A stretch of 64,000 nt of DNA, taken from assembly GCA_037447655.1 (NCBI GenBank), contig JBBHKE010001099.1, forward strand, positions 25,001 through 89,000. The letters are read 5' to 3'. A program made the translations under genes and the position numbers. This stretch comes from Zygnema cylindricum. Its lineage: Eukaryota; Streptophyta; Zygnematophyceae; Zygnematales; Zygnemataceae. Under the pieces are notes generated by a model. It saw only the letters and a program-made list of their open reading frames with translations. It made no database searches and was not told where the DNA came from. Of this stretch, positions 1-11,115 are shown piece by piece. Numbering within the stretch: the first letter of the stretch is position 1; every line of letters begins with the position of its first letter.

Positions 1-1405
1 ACGTATTGTCGCGTTCACGTCGACCGTACATATTTACTTTTCTCGTAATTTCAGCCGACGACGAAGTTGACCGTTCGCGTCCATACTTACAATGTTACCG
101 TACCTGTACCTCTCGAAATTTCCGCCGACGACGAATTGCATTGTTTCACATGAAGGATCATCTCAGCCGTTGACGCAAAAGCATACCAAGTTTGAAATGT
201 CGCATCCGAACCGTTGACGCGATTGGACAATTTTAAGTCGTGAACCATTTGGAGGTTCACGCATTCACATGTAGATAAGAAGGGTTTTTATCCGTAGGTT
301 ATAGATTATGTAACGTAGGGCATGGGATTCCGACCGCCTATTCGCTGAATCCAAACTAGACGCAATATTTACCTAGCACGCTGCAATCCTATTGGTTCAT
401 TGGTTCTTACTAGATTTTAGATTATTTCTTGCACACAATTTTTCAAGTGCATGAATTATATTTTCAATATTGAAGATTTTCTGCAGCAATCTTTTTCTTT
501 GTTAAATTGTCCGGCCAGCTTAGAGGTGATTTTCTGCCTTAGCGTGAAGCGTCTAGTTTCTATTACATTATCAATCTCTTGTGACGCCTTACAAATTAAT
601 CTATACAACTTCGGCCAAGACCTGCACGCTTTCCCTTCAACTATTTTCGTCCGTTTGAGTGGATTTCGATCGCGTCCTCATAACACAAACTTCTTTCCCG
701 ACAGTGTCTGAACTTTAACTAGTGTGGAAATTACATGTTGGGAATATCATTTTGTTGTTTTTATTTCTTGTGATTGTGTATTTATATCTATTTGGCTTAT
801 GCGTATATTTTGAGTTTGGTTATCTCAAACCTTATAAGTGTTTTGCATATTGTCATTTTCAGTTTGTGTTTTCCGTGTTGGTTGCTTCTATTTTGGTTTA
901 ATATCTTTAAGTCTAAATTCTGATTGTCTTCGATAAGATAATTCCTGTAAGTAATATAAATAGACTTTGGGGCCTAGTGGCCATCCATCAGCTTAATATT
1001 CCTACACTTGAAAAATTGTGTCTTCTCCTCTCTTTTGTTTTTGTTTAGAAAAAAAAAATATATATGTATATATAATAATCACATTTTCTCGACATTGGTC
1101 AACATTGTCGCACATTTGGCACAATTGATGCAATTTTCGAAACATATCTTCACATTTTCATCCTTAGTTACTAACATTGTGTCACTTTGATCATACATTG
1201 TTGGTGATCATATTAGTAGACCTTGTAAGACATTGGAAAATTATGTCCAACGTTGTCATATAAAGAACCCAATTTTTTTTATCAAAACCAAATTAAGAGT
1301 GGTGGCATTGCCGCTTGATATGCAAGATTAGTTCAAGCGGTTAAAGAACTTGGAAAACACACCAGTCCACCTAAGGTATCTCAAAGAGATAGAGAACGTT
1401 TAGAA
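1..1405. other. AT-rich DNA without a recognisable gene
   Basis: I see no convincing coding region here. The stretch leads into the Ty3/gypsy element that becomes recognisable at about 1406 and may contain its 5' LTR and leader. I could not match it to any sequence downstream of the element, so no LTR boundary can be given. A canonical plant initiator-Met primer site was not seen just upstream of 1406. Confidence 0.4.
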
Positions 1406-2446
1406 ATGGAAAAGGAAATGGCGGTCATGATGAAAGAGTGGTTTGCAGCCTTCATGGCTCAAATGAAGCCACAGTTTATAGGCATGGCTCGCACCGTTGT
1501 ACACATGCCCATGTTGGCAGGTCGAATCTTACGAGATTCCACCGTCCAACAACTAGAGGCTACGTTCCATAAAGGTTCGAACGATCACAGTCGTGAGGGT
1601 AAAACTCCTAACACGCGTATTCTGTTGTCGTTTACTAAAGAGCCTTCTCCTCCCATTCTCGAAACCGCTTCAGCCATCCCGGTAGAAGCTCTCCACATAG
1701 TGGATCGAACCATAAATGAAGCATATCGCGTGAAAGAATGCTTGTGCATTCTATCCACTATGATTTCTGACACTCCAAAACTCTCTTCTACCTCCGAAAG
1801 CTTAGTTGGAGCTGCCGCTTTACAAACACTACAGCTGCACATAAATCTTGCTACTATTCAACCTATTTTTGTAGAGGAGCAAAACTCCCTCGATCATCAC
1901 ATCAGTTTTTTGGATAACGGGAAAGGTTCATTGTTGATGAATGGTATAGCCCCATCCCTGCCTCTCATAGATACGGGTGCAAAGCCAATGATATTGGGCC
2001 TTAGCTTTGCACTCAAGCTTGTTCTAACTTCGGACAAGCTTTAGCCCACTGTGACTTGCTTGTTAACATCAGCGGGTACAACCGAGCCAGTTTTAGGAAT
2101 CAGTAAAGAATCGCTCGTCTTCCTGTTTCAAAATATAACAGACATAGACTTTGCAGAGATTTCGGTTCATGCTCTGGTCACCAAATGTAGTGATTATGAA
2201 TGCGTAGTGGGACAGGACATCATATTTCGTGTAGGGGGTGGAGTTGACATGCATGATCACACATTTTCTTATAGGCCCACTAACTTCCCAAAAAGCAAAA
2301 TCTGCATTCCGCTAATTTCCGCCAGAAAACCCATTCCTGTTATGGCGAATTCGGCCACCTTTATGCTTGCATTTTCATGGAATTCTGTGGGGGCCGAAAT
2401 ACTTCATTCATTGTCATCAGAAGAAATTATGCCAGATAGTTCTTAA
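1406..2446 (+). pseudogene. gag-protease region of the Ty3/gypsy element
   Basis: The first open stretch begins at 1406 (MEKEMAVMMKEW) and runs to a stop at 2042-2044. The following stretch to 2446 looks like its continuation, broken by that stop. Near 1960-1990 the translation contains PLIDTGAKPMILG, which fits the active-site turn of a retroviral-type aspartic protease (D-T-G-A). The continuation (SDYECVVGQDIIF) fits the flap and C-terminal part of such proteases. The upstream 170 residues could be the end of Gag or a linker; no CCHC zinc knuckle is visible. The protease assignment is fairly firm; the Gag assignment is inference from position. Confidence 0.65.
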
Positions 2447-2631
2447 TTGCCCGAAATTTCAGTGACGTAGGATTTCTTATAGATATGAGGCAATAGGATC
2501 GCATCTAAAACCACACCTTGTCAATTCCACTTTCTCCTGTCTCTCATCCAATCCCAATCCCTACAGACTCGTCGGGGTTTTTTCCCATTAATTCGAATCC
2601 GGTCCAATTAAGACCTCATCCAAATGGATAA

Positions 2632-3468
2632 GTGATATTTGACCTCTTCCTTGGAATTTTTACTTCTTTCCTTTCTTGTCTGCGAAATGGATTATTAATC
2701 CGATTTTATTATTTTGTCGAGGTTGATCCTTTAGCACGGAAAACAAAAGTACATCATTGTAATCTGTTGCAATCCCAATCCCCGTATTTGTTACCAAAAT
2801 CTGCATACGAGCATATGCATACTGCCCTCCCACAAGACATTCGGATTGTGGGCAGCCATCACTTACTGGATATTGGTCATATCGACCTAGTTTTTGGCGG
2901 ATGGGAGTGCCAGAGAATGTTGCGGTCAGGGAAAGGTGGTCATATCGACCTAGTTTTTGGCGGATGGGAGTGCCAGAGAATGTTGCGGTCAGGGAAAGGT
3001 CTCTGTTTGGCCGATCCCCGCACCAAATTATTTTTTGAATTGGTTCACATCCTATATTTCCTAGAAACTTTAGAACATCCTATGGGATATATCCTGGAAA
3101 ATGTCGGTGCCTATAACTATCTAAGACCCACGGTCCAAGCTGATTATCAACGGCTCGAACAATTAGTTGGTCCGCCCATTATTATTGGTGCTGCTCGCCA
3201 TGGTTCACTAGCACACTGGGTTCGTTCCAAATGGACGAACCTGATTGAAATTAGACGACTCCAAGAGGCTAACCAGTCAAATCGTCCTCCTCCTACAGAT
3301 ATTCAGGCTCCCCTTCTTCTTTTCCATAAAGTGCAGCCTTTCATTCAAAAGGACTGTCCCCCTAATTTCAATATCAAAGTCCCGGGTCAACCTCTCAAGA
3401 ATCTGCCTACCGTAGTTTTTTACCCACATTCGCATGCATTCTCTAATGACGGTTCTAGTATGCTATGA
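2632..3468 (+). pseudogene. C5 cytosine DNA methyltransferase domain within the retrotransposon
   Basis: The translation has the motif order of C5 cytosine methyltransferases. The N-terminus (IFDLFLGIFTSF) resembles motif I, the S-adenosylmethionine site (DLF-G-GT). About 30 residues later FVEVDPLAR resembles the acidic motif II region. GGWECQ carries the presumed catalytic cysteine of motif IV, and YILENV matches motif VI (ENV). A WTNL stretch and NVPGQPLKNLPT follow as the C-terminal part. The domain lies between protease and reverse transcriptase. Motif IV is present twice because of an exact 63-bp tandem duplication, which should disturb the fold. The frame ends at 3468 and sequence resembling its continuation follows with stops. 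A host-derived DNMT captured by the element is the likely origin. Confidence 0.75.
2875..3000 (+). repeat. Exact 63-bp tandem duplication across DNMT motif IV
   Basis: Positions 2875-2937 and 2938-3000 are identical by eye. The unit is 21 codons, so the frame is kept and the catalytic GGWECQ motif is doubled. Confidence 0.95.
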
Positions 3469-4317
3469 AACATTCATACCGGTGAGTTTGAAGAGCCTAC
3501 CTCTACGGAGCAAGAACACCTTATGCATTTCATTCTTGGCACTACAGCCGCTCAAAGATACATTTTATTAGGTCGTGTCATGGACCCGTAGTCATTGTCT
3601 TTAGTTTTAGGTCTTGGGTTTGCAGCTGGTCGCCACTCTCAGGCACATCCGTCTTAACCAATTGGGGGGGAGAATGCATCACTAACTGAATCGTTTCGTC
3701 CCACTCTCAAAGAGACCACATTTCAATTTTTCTTCTTTCCTTCTACAATTCCACCAGTTCCGGAAATCTCTATATACGATTTCCTCAATCCTAACCATAT
3801 GTCCTGGTCTATCCCTGCATACACAACTATCCAATCAGCAAGTTCCATGCATAATCCACTCACTCCTCATTCGACTGCTGCTTTTCCAACACGCAATTGG
3901 AATCATTAGGTTAATTGTCTTAAACAGAAACTAATGGCTTACGAGTTAGGACAAACGTTTATCACAGATGAGCAGCTAGCTTTTGCACAAGCCATGGAGG
4001 CCATGAAAATTGAGAATCTCGAGGCTCCTAAATAGAAGTTCGGCACCAATCTAACAAGGTCAAACAAGAAATACTGAATGACGTAGTTTTACGAAATGTC
4101 GATGCCTTTGTTTTTTTAATGAACGATTTGGGTAGTCAAACCGCTTATAAGATGTCGATAGATCTCGTAGATGGCCGGCCGATATTTTAACCGAAACATC
4201 GGCTGTCAGAAACTGGATGGGAAATGGTAGCCTAATCTATTGGTCAGACTCCACATTTGCAGCTCTCACCGTCATGCCTCGGAAAAAGGATTTTGAGGGT
4301 AATTTACTGAACGTCGA
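3469..4317 (+). pseudogene. Broken linker between DNMT and reverse transcriptase
   Basis: Short readable pieces continue the polyprotein in the + frames with many stops, for example HTGEFEEPTSTEQEHLMHF just after 3468 and MAYELGQTFITDEQLAFAQ near 3930. No known domain is visible. Retroelement origin is inferred from its position between two domains of the same polyprotein. Confidence 0.5.
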
Positions 4318-5541
4318 ATGTGCAGTGACTATCGTGAACTAAATGCTAGGACCGTTCAAGATCATCATCGTATGCCCCTCGCCAAGGAAATATTTGACCA
4401 CGTAGGCGGGGCGAAGTATTTTAGTATCCTTGACCTCCGTCAAAGATTCAATAAAATTGAGATAGTGGAAAAATACCGGTATAAAACTGCCTTTTGGGGC
4501 AGTGACGACCGATGGGAATGGGTCGTAATGTCGTTTGAATTGAAAAATGTTCCAGCTGTATTTCAAAAAGTCATAGACTTAGTTATCGGAGGTTTTAAGT
4601 TTGCTATGATTTACATCTATCAACTCATCATTGCCTCCGCTACTATTGAAGAGCACACGGCTCACAACGAATGGGTATTGACTGAATAAAAAAATGTGGG
4701 ATTTAAGTGTCATCCAGCAAAATGCACTTTTGGAATCCGAGGGAGTGCCTTACCTCGGCCATTTTATCTCGGCTGAGGGGATAACTCTTCTCGGAGCAAA
4801 GGTAGAGGCAATCAATTTATTGTCGGCTCCCAGGACCTCACCAGTTTGCGAGCATTTCTCGCGCTTGCTAATTATTATCGCAAGTTCGTACCTAATTTCA
4901 GTACAATCGCATCACCTTTAAACAACCTTCTCAAGAAAGAAGTGGTCTTCATATGGGGCCTTGATCAGATTTTCGCATTTCAAAAATTGAAAACCGCCTT
5001 ATCGAGTGCTCCAATTTTCTGTCCCATCAATTACAAACTCCCTTATTGTCTCCTAACAAATTTTGGAAAACCCGGAATCGCTGCCATTTTGACACAAAGA
5101 GAGTTCAGCGGAGAAATATATGTAGTTGCTTACGCGAGTAGAAGCAATAATCGTGTTGAATCGAATCATAGTAGTTACGAAGGGGAATATCTAGCATCGG
5201 TTTGGGAAGTCGTTCACTTTCGTCATTATTTGTACGGAAAACCTTTCACACTTCTAACTAACCATCGGCCTATACATTGGCTGATGACTAACGATAAGCT
5301 TTCCTGTAAGCTAGCCCGATGGGCTTTAACTTTGCAAGAATATAATGTTGAAATAATTCACCGACCCGGTCTGCTTAGTCTAAACGCGGACAAAATTTCG
5401 CGAAACCCTTTGCCTCAAACGACGGATAACGGAGTTCGACAAGATTTCGATGACGACGATGTTTTTTTCATGTTAGTGGGTTCTTATCTTACTTATTGTC
5501 TGGCCACTATTCCGAACCCTCGACCCGCCACGGATCCTTAA
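4318..5541 (+). pseudogene. Reverse transcriptase and RNase H of the Ty3/gypsy element
   Basis: CSDYRELNART starts the RT palm, followed by FSILDLRQRF (normally the first catalytic aspartate) and YRYKTAFWG. The catalytic YxDD box is altered: YIYQLIIAS appears near 4612-4635 where YIDDLIIAS would be expected, so the polymerase should be inactive. A stop at 4687-4689 and frame changes at about 4690-4860 split RT from the connection domain, which resumes as LRAFLALANYYRKFVPNFS. The RNase H part shows YCLLTNFGKPGIAAIL, with asparagine where the first metal-binding aspartate normally lies, and later HYLYGKPFTLLTNHRP. It is clearly gypsy-type and clearly dead. Confidence 0.85.
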
Positions 5542-5666
5542 CGTGATGGGCCTCTCATTCTTTTCCTATCCTCCCAGACCTTCAGGTCTGACACTATCTC
5601 TGACGAAAAAGACAGAGTAAAAAAAAAGCCAAAAATTACCTTTGGCTCGGAGGATCTTTAGTTCGG

Positions 5667-5956
5667 TTGTTGGCAGACGCAAGCCATACACACGTCCCTC
5701 GTCTTACTGAGGGGTTTTCTTTAATTGAGCAAATCCATACCGATCTTGGTTATTACGATACCAAGCGGACGTTAAGCTTAGTTCAAGCACGATATTGGTG
5801 GTCAGGAATGCAGCACGATGTTGTTGCCATTCAACACAAGTGTGCCACCTGCGACCGCCTCTAAACTTATTTTTGCGACCGCCTCCAAACTTTTTTCTCT
5901 AATCGGCAGACTATGCTCCAACCTCTACCCATTAGAGGTTTATTCTATCGATGGTC
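5667..5956 (+). pseudogene. Integrase zinc-binding (H2C2) domain fragment
   Basis: The translation includes QARYWWSGMQHDV and HKCATCDRL, typical of the H2C2 domain that precedes the integrase core. The second histidine appears to be replaced by tyrosine (HTDLGYY). A short CDRL-coding stretch near 5844-5890 seems duplicated. The frame is cut at 5962 by the nested copia element and continues after 10456. Confidence 0.7.
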
Positions 5957-5961
5957 GGTCG
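5957..5961 (+). repeat. Target-site duplication GGTCG (left copy)
   Basis: GGTCG occurs immediately before the left LTR (TGTTGTCC...) and again at 10457-10461 immediately after the right LTR (...ATAACA). Five base pairs is the usual duplication made by copia integrases. Removing one copy and the insert rejoins the gypsy integrase frame. Confidence 0.85.
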
Positions 5962-7191
5962 TGTTGTCCATAGCCTATTTCAACCATGGATTACTCACGG
6001 AAATCACCCACAGACTACCCCAAAACAGCTGTGTTTAAGACAACCTAGATTACTCCACAATAAACAAAAGCACCTCAAACTGCACCAGTATGTATTATGT
6101 ACTCAACACAATAACATCCTAAAGTTAGAGCCTCATCCACAAATGAATCTTAAAGATATGAGCTCCAGAGTTTCCCAAAAATACTATGACTGCTATGATC
6201 TGTCAGCGCAGCTGTGATATTAGAGCAGCGCAGCTGCGATGTCAGATCAGAGCACCATAGCAGCACAGCAACAAGTGTAGAGTGCTCAAGGTTTCTAGCT
6301 GCGATGTCAGGCTTAGCGCGGCATGGCAACATAGCAGCAAGATATAGAGAGAACTTAAGGTTTCCAAAACAACACTTAGCCTTGCACTAATCAACGTACT
6401 ACACGTGTAGCTAAGTACTGTACCCTTATAAAGTCATCGTACATCAACGGTACGTCTACTGTACCAGAAGTACGTCCAAAACCCTAATTAAAACTTTTAT
6501 CCTATTTCAATAATGTAACACTAAAAACCAAATCACTACATACAACTTAATGTTGTTTCATATATTTACACATAGTGGTCGTACATACATTGTGCCACTT
6601 GCTTGGTCAGCAATTGACAAATCCGTCCAAATTACTATAAGCATCCGTACTAGACAATTTCGAATTCACGGATCGTCATAATATGTAAAGTAGATCTTCG
6701 TGATATACGACACGCGTCCAAATCATTAGTTGTGGTCCCATTTCAAATTGATGCTTAGTCACCATGGTTGACATAAGTCCAGTCAATTGTTCTTGTGCGG
6801 TACGAAGCACCTGAGTGCGTACAGCGGGCTTTGTCACTTGTGGTCCCGCGCGAATCGCGTCCGTCAACACAATTCGAATCAACGTTCCATACTGAATTCG
6901 TAAAGTCAATTTACTGGATGTCCGGTCCAAACTTCATCCGTTCGATTCTGCGAATCCGCTCGTTTGATGTTAGACACGTGTATGTGAGTGTCAGCGCCAT
7001 TCTGAAATACCAAAAAAATCCTCATCAACTAACGCGTGTCCTTGTAGAAGTACGGTACACTCTTTTGTCCTTATACTACTATAACACTATTAGGGGTCAG
7101 TACTAAAGTGTGTATACCAAAAATTATTCCAAGTTCAAATCCCTCTCTCACTGACCTATTTACTGAGTACTAAAGTTTTCAAATCATAACA
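5962..7191 (-). repeat. Left LTR (functional 3' LTR)
   Basis: It matches the right LTR over most of its length, for example 5962-6180 with 9161-9380 and 6385-7191 with 9640-10456. The central part, about 6180-6385, differs: it holds GCGCAGCTGCGAT-type repeats that the other LTR lacks. Confidence 0.85.
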
Positions 7192-7205
7192 CTCCCCTAA
7201 AACTT
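7192..7205 (-). promoter_or_regulatory. Polypurine tract of the copia-like element
   Basis: On the minus strand this reads AAGTTTTAGGGGAG directly before the LTR start TGTTATG. A purine run against the 3' LTR is the usual site for priming plus-strand DNA synthesis. Confidence 0.7.
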
Positions 7206-7422
7206 TAGACTCAGTACTTCACTCAGTCTACAAAACTGTTTACTGTAATTCAGGTACATATTGAAGCAAGGACTAAGAAAAAATAGTCTAAGTTCGGAAA
7301 TTCCCTCCCACAACCTTCACTACTACACATCCAAAACTTTACAAAAACAACACTCCTCCTAAGTTTTGGATGTGTTAGTTTTAAGCATACATATACCAGC
7401 AACTCTAAGATTTTGTCAAACT

Positions 7423-9155
7423 TCAGCCACTCCAATTTTTCTCCCATTTCAACAATGATATTTCACTTTGGAGGTGTCGATGTTTCCACCTCAAAAATAG
7501 CTTTTCCGGTCTTTTGTGTGGTCGCTTGTAGAGCTCGTTTCTTCTCCAGTTGGTGTTCCGTAATCTATATCTTATTTTTGTTTTTTTATTACATTCTGGT
7601 CTCCTCATAGACTTTGTGCTTTTTCCATAATTTGCCTCCCCATTACCTCTAGAAAGTGTGATCCTTCTCACTGATTTTTGGTATTTTTCCGTAGTCTTAC
7701 CACTCCCCTGAAGAGTTATTATCTCAAAGTTTTTCTTTTTGATTCCCTTGCACTTCAATGAAACTATTATCTTTCTATTTACTATATGTGTTTTCCCATC
7801 TTGTGCCAATCCACCATTTTCTCTCTCATCATTCTCTTTTCTTACTCTAATTTTCTTATCATGTTTTCTCGGTCTTTCTCTCGGTTTTGTTTTCAGTTCA
7901 GTTTGTTCTATATCTAAAGAATATTTTGCATTCAATTTTAAGTGTACTTCATTTCTTTTTACCCCTCTTTCTTCAAGATTCTCATTCCCTTGTAAGTAAT
8001 TTTCACACACCAGTCTATCACAAGAGAGAGTTAGAAAAACCAAATCTTTTTCACTCTCTTCTTTCTCCACACTTTCTTTGGTGACCACACTATTTTCAGT
8101 TTCTTCCACTTTCATTTTCGGAAGCCTTTCACTTGCTTCAACTTCTGCTATTTCAGTAACCCTTTCTTTTTGTAAGTTTGTGTTCCTCACCAAACTGTCA
8201 TCGGAAACATTGGCAGTAGACAAAACCTTTTTTGTTACTTCTTCCTCCACTCTATTTTCTGTGGCAGCAAATCTCCTCTTTCCTTCCTCTTTCACCATAT
8301 TCTGAAAAACATAAACACTCGGCAAGTAAACATATTTGTCGACCGAATGTGTAGGCCTTTTGTCATCGGTTGAAGCTTGTCTCTCACTCATGAAAGCACT
8401 TGGTTCCCTCCTTGTTGAGGGTAGAACTTTGTTGTTGTCCCATCCATCTCTGAAAATTCTTGTAACACATGCACTTTTATATGATGGACATACCCTGAAG
8501 GTATGTCCTAAATCATTACAGTAAAAACAATTCTTAAGTCCGTTTCCGGACTCACTATTACTTCTAATTTTCTGAAACTGAGACTTAGAGACCTCTATAT
8601 TCCTTTCAAAAAACTTTTTCAAATCTTCTTCATCTAACACTATGCGGATTGCTTAGCTTAAGTTCCAATCCCTTTTATCAATTTTAGCTATTCTATTTGA
8701 TGCATCTCTCTAGTCACTAGGTAAGCCTCTTATTAATAAGACAACTTGTTGTGCATCTATAAAGCTTCCTCTTGCCAAAACATTTTCTGCAAATAATCTC
8801 TCTATACCAGTACAATACTCCACCATGATTCCGCCTACATACTTATATCCAAAAAGTTTAGTGGCGCTACTAAACGAATGATACAAAGAGGTCTCTGAAT
8901 ACCTATATTCTAGACATTTCCATAGTTTAGCTGCACTTTTCAACTTAAGGTTTGTCATAACCAGTTTCTCTGTCAAGGAGTTCTAGATAACCCTTAGACA
9001 CTCACAGTTGTTCTTCTCCCATCCACTTAATCTTTCGGCCAAGGTTCCATCCACCACATCCATTAGCTCCATCATCTCGAAGTAGCTCTCAAGCACACAC
9101 TTCAAGTACTGATACTTAGATCTATCAAATATGGGTAGCCATGGGCGTGGGCCCA
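7423..9155 (-). pseudogene. Copia-type Gag with CCHC zinc knuckle and long charged tail
   Basis: Reading starts at an ATG inside the primer site (MGPRPWLPIFD). The N-terminal part (YLKCVLESYFEMMELMDVVD and later LWKCLEYRY) resembles the UBN2-type Gag of plant copia elements. It is interrupted by stops near 8980, 8707 and 8655 in one frame. The open part from 8640 to 7423 begins DEEDLKKFFERN and has a zinc knuckle, CFYCNDLGHTFRVC (C-x2-C-x4-H-x4-C), near 8530. About 330 residues of Lys/Glu/Arg-rich sequence follow with no recognised domain. No pol domains follow. Gag would package element RNA; this copy is broken. Confidence 0.75.
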
Positions 9156-9159
9156 TAAC
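9148..9159 (-). promoter_or_regulatory. Primer-binding site matching the anticodon arm of initiator tRNA-Met
   Basis: One base from the right LTR the minus strand reads GTTATGGGCCCA. This is complementary to the anticodon stem-loop of plant initiator tRNA-Met as I remember it (TGGGCCCATAAC), a 12-nt exact match. The usual plant site, complementary to the tRNA 3' end, is absent. Drosophila copia and yeast Ty5 are known to use such half-tRNA priming. Confidence 0.75.
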
Positions 9160-9160
9160 T

Positions 9161-10456
9161 CGTTGTCTATAGCCTATTTCAGCCATGGATTACTCACGGA
9201 AAACACCCACAGACTACCCCAAAACAATTGTGTTTAAGACAACACAGATTTCTCCACAATATACAAAAGCACCTCAAACTGCACCAGTATGTAGTATGTG
9301 ATCAACACAATAACATCTCAAAGTTAGAGCCTGATCCACAAATGAATGTAAAAGATATTAGCTCCAAAGTTTTCCAAAAATTGCTGACAGCTTATCAAAC
9401 TAACCAAGTAAATCTTTCATAGAATTCTACATAAAAACAGCAGAACAGAATGAAACTACACAACCATATAGTTTCTATATCATATAACATCCACACAAAG
9501 TTTCATATCAAGATATCAATCAGAGTGATCACATTGACAGGTCAAAGATGCAGAAAAACAGTTTGCCATTACTTTGATAAACTCAGGTGATACTGAAAAT
9601 AAACTAAGTCCTACATTTTATACTCACATAGCTATCTACAGAGCCTTGCACTAATCAAGGTACTACACGTGTAACAAAGTACTGTACCCTAATAAAGTCA
9701 CTGTACGTCAACGGTACGTCTAGTGAATCGGGAGTACGTCCAAAACCTTAATAGTAACCTTTATCCTATTTCAACAATGTAACACTAAAAGCTAAATCAC
9801 TACATACAAATTAATGTTGTTTTAGATATTTACAGATAGTGGCCGTACATACATTGTGCCACTTGCTTAAACAACAATTGGCGAATCCGTCCAAATTACT
9901 GTAAGCATCCATAGTAGTCAATTATGAATTCACGGATCGTCGTAAGATGTAAAGTAAATCTTCGCGATCGACGACACGCGTCCATATCATTAGCTGTGGT
10001 CCCATTTCAAATTGATGCATAGTCACCATAGTTCACAAAAGTCCAGCCGATTGTTGTTGTGCGGTACGAAGCACCTGAGTGCGTACGACGGGCTTTGTCA
10101 CTTGTGGTCCCGCGCGAATTGTGTTCGTCGACAAGATTCGAATCAACTTTCCATATTGAATCCGTACAGTCAATTTAATGGATGTCTTGTCCAAACTTCA
10201 TCCGTTTCGATTTTGCGAATCCGCTCGTTCGATGTTAGATACGTGTTTGTGAGTGTCGGCGCCATTCCAAAATACCTGCAAAATCCTCATCTGCTGACGC
10301 GTGTCTTTGTAGAAGTACGGTACACTCTTTTGTCCTTATACTACTGTAACACTATTAGGGGTTAGTACTAAAGTGTGTATACCAAAAATTATTCTAAGTA
10401 CAAATCCCTCTCTCACTAACCTATTTACTGAGTACTAAAGTTTTCAAATCATAACA
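9161..10456 (-). repeat. Right LTR (functional 5' LTR)
   Basis: Direct repeat of 5962-7191 with many substitutions and indels. It ends with AAATCATAACA, as the left copy does. The middle (about 9400-9640) is unlike the corresponding part of the left LTR. Confidence 0.85.
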
Positions 10457-11115
10457 GGTCGATCTGGCCGAACCTTTTCCCATCTCATGTAGAGGAAAAC
10501 AATACATCATGATTATGATCGAAATTTCAGTAATTGGGTAGAAGTCTTAGCTCTGCCTCACTAGACGGCAAAGTTAACCACCGCAGCTTTTAAAGAACAT
10601 GTCCTTCTGAAATACGGTGCCCAAGCCGAGATCCTTACAGATCAAGGTACAGAATTTTGAGAAGAATTTCAAGAGATGCTTGATGAGGCTCTCATCGATT
10701 ATTGTCGTACTAGTCGCGATCACCCTCAAGCCAATGGCCTGGCTGAATAGGCAGTCTTGACATTTAAGCGTGCCTTGCGTAAGCATTGTTTAGAAAAACA
10801 CATTTCAGTTTGGGACGAGTCCCTCGGCTATATTACCATGGGATATCGCATGTCAGTTATTTGGGCGACAACCGTTGCTCGGTCGTAATATTCAGAAAGC
10901 TGCAAATTTTCCGCTTTCGTTGATGTTTGACACTATCTTTTTGGAAGAACTCACTCGTCATGCTTTGCTTTTTGCGTGTGAAATGCCCATGGCTTTTGAT
11001 AATCTGCATATTGCCTAGCATTGAGACACACTTTGGTTTGCCACCACTCGAAATGGTTGTTACAGGCCGCAACAGAAGCCTTATAAGGTGATAGATTATG
11101 TGTATCTTCGCAGGC
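10457..11115 (+). pseudogene. Integrase catalytic core of the Ty3/gypsy element
   Basis: Immediately after the nested element the frame resumes as VDLAEPFPISCRGKQY, the first catalytic-Asp region. A frameshift and stops follow. LTDQGTEF carries the second aspartate, and HPQANGLAE carries the catalytic glutamate, followed at once by a stop. LRKHCLEKHISVWDESLGY continues the usual post-core sequence. The three D-D-E residues can be located but the frame is destroyed. Confidence 0.8.

Larger units (their letters stand above)
5962..10456 (-). mobile_element. Nested copia-like retrotransposon encoding only gag (TR-GAG type), old copy
   Basis: Two direct repeats, 5962-7191 and 9161-10456, bound a 1969-bp internal region and are flanked by GGTCG. 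Ends are TG...CA apart from one changed base at 9161. Orientation is minus: next to the right LTR (functional 5' LTR) is a primer site, and next to the left LTR is a polypurine tract (minus strand AGGGGAG). The internal region encodes a copia-type Gag with a CCHC knuckle and nothing resembling protease, integrase or reverse transcriptase. It would therefore need enzymes from another element. In-frame stops and clear LTR divergence show an old insertion. Confidence 0.85.
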
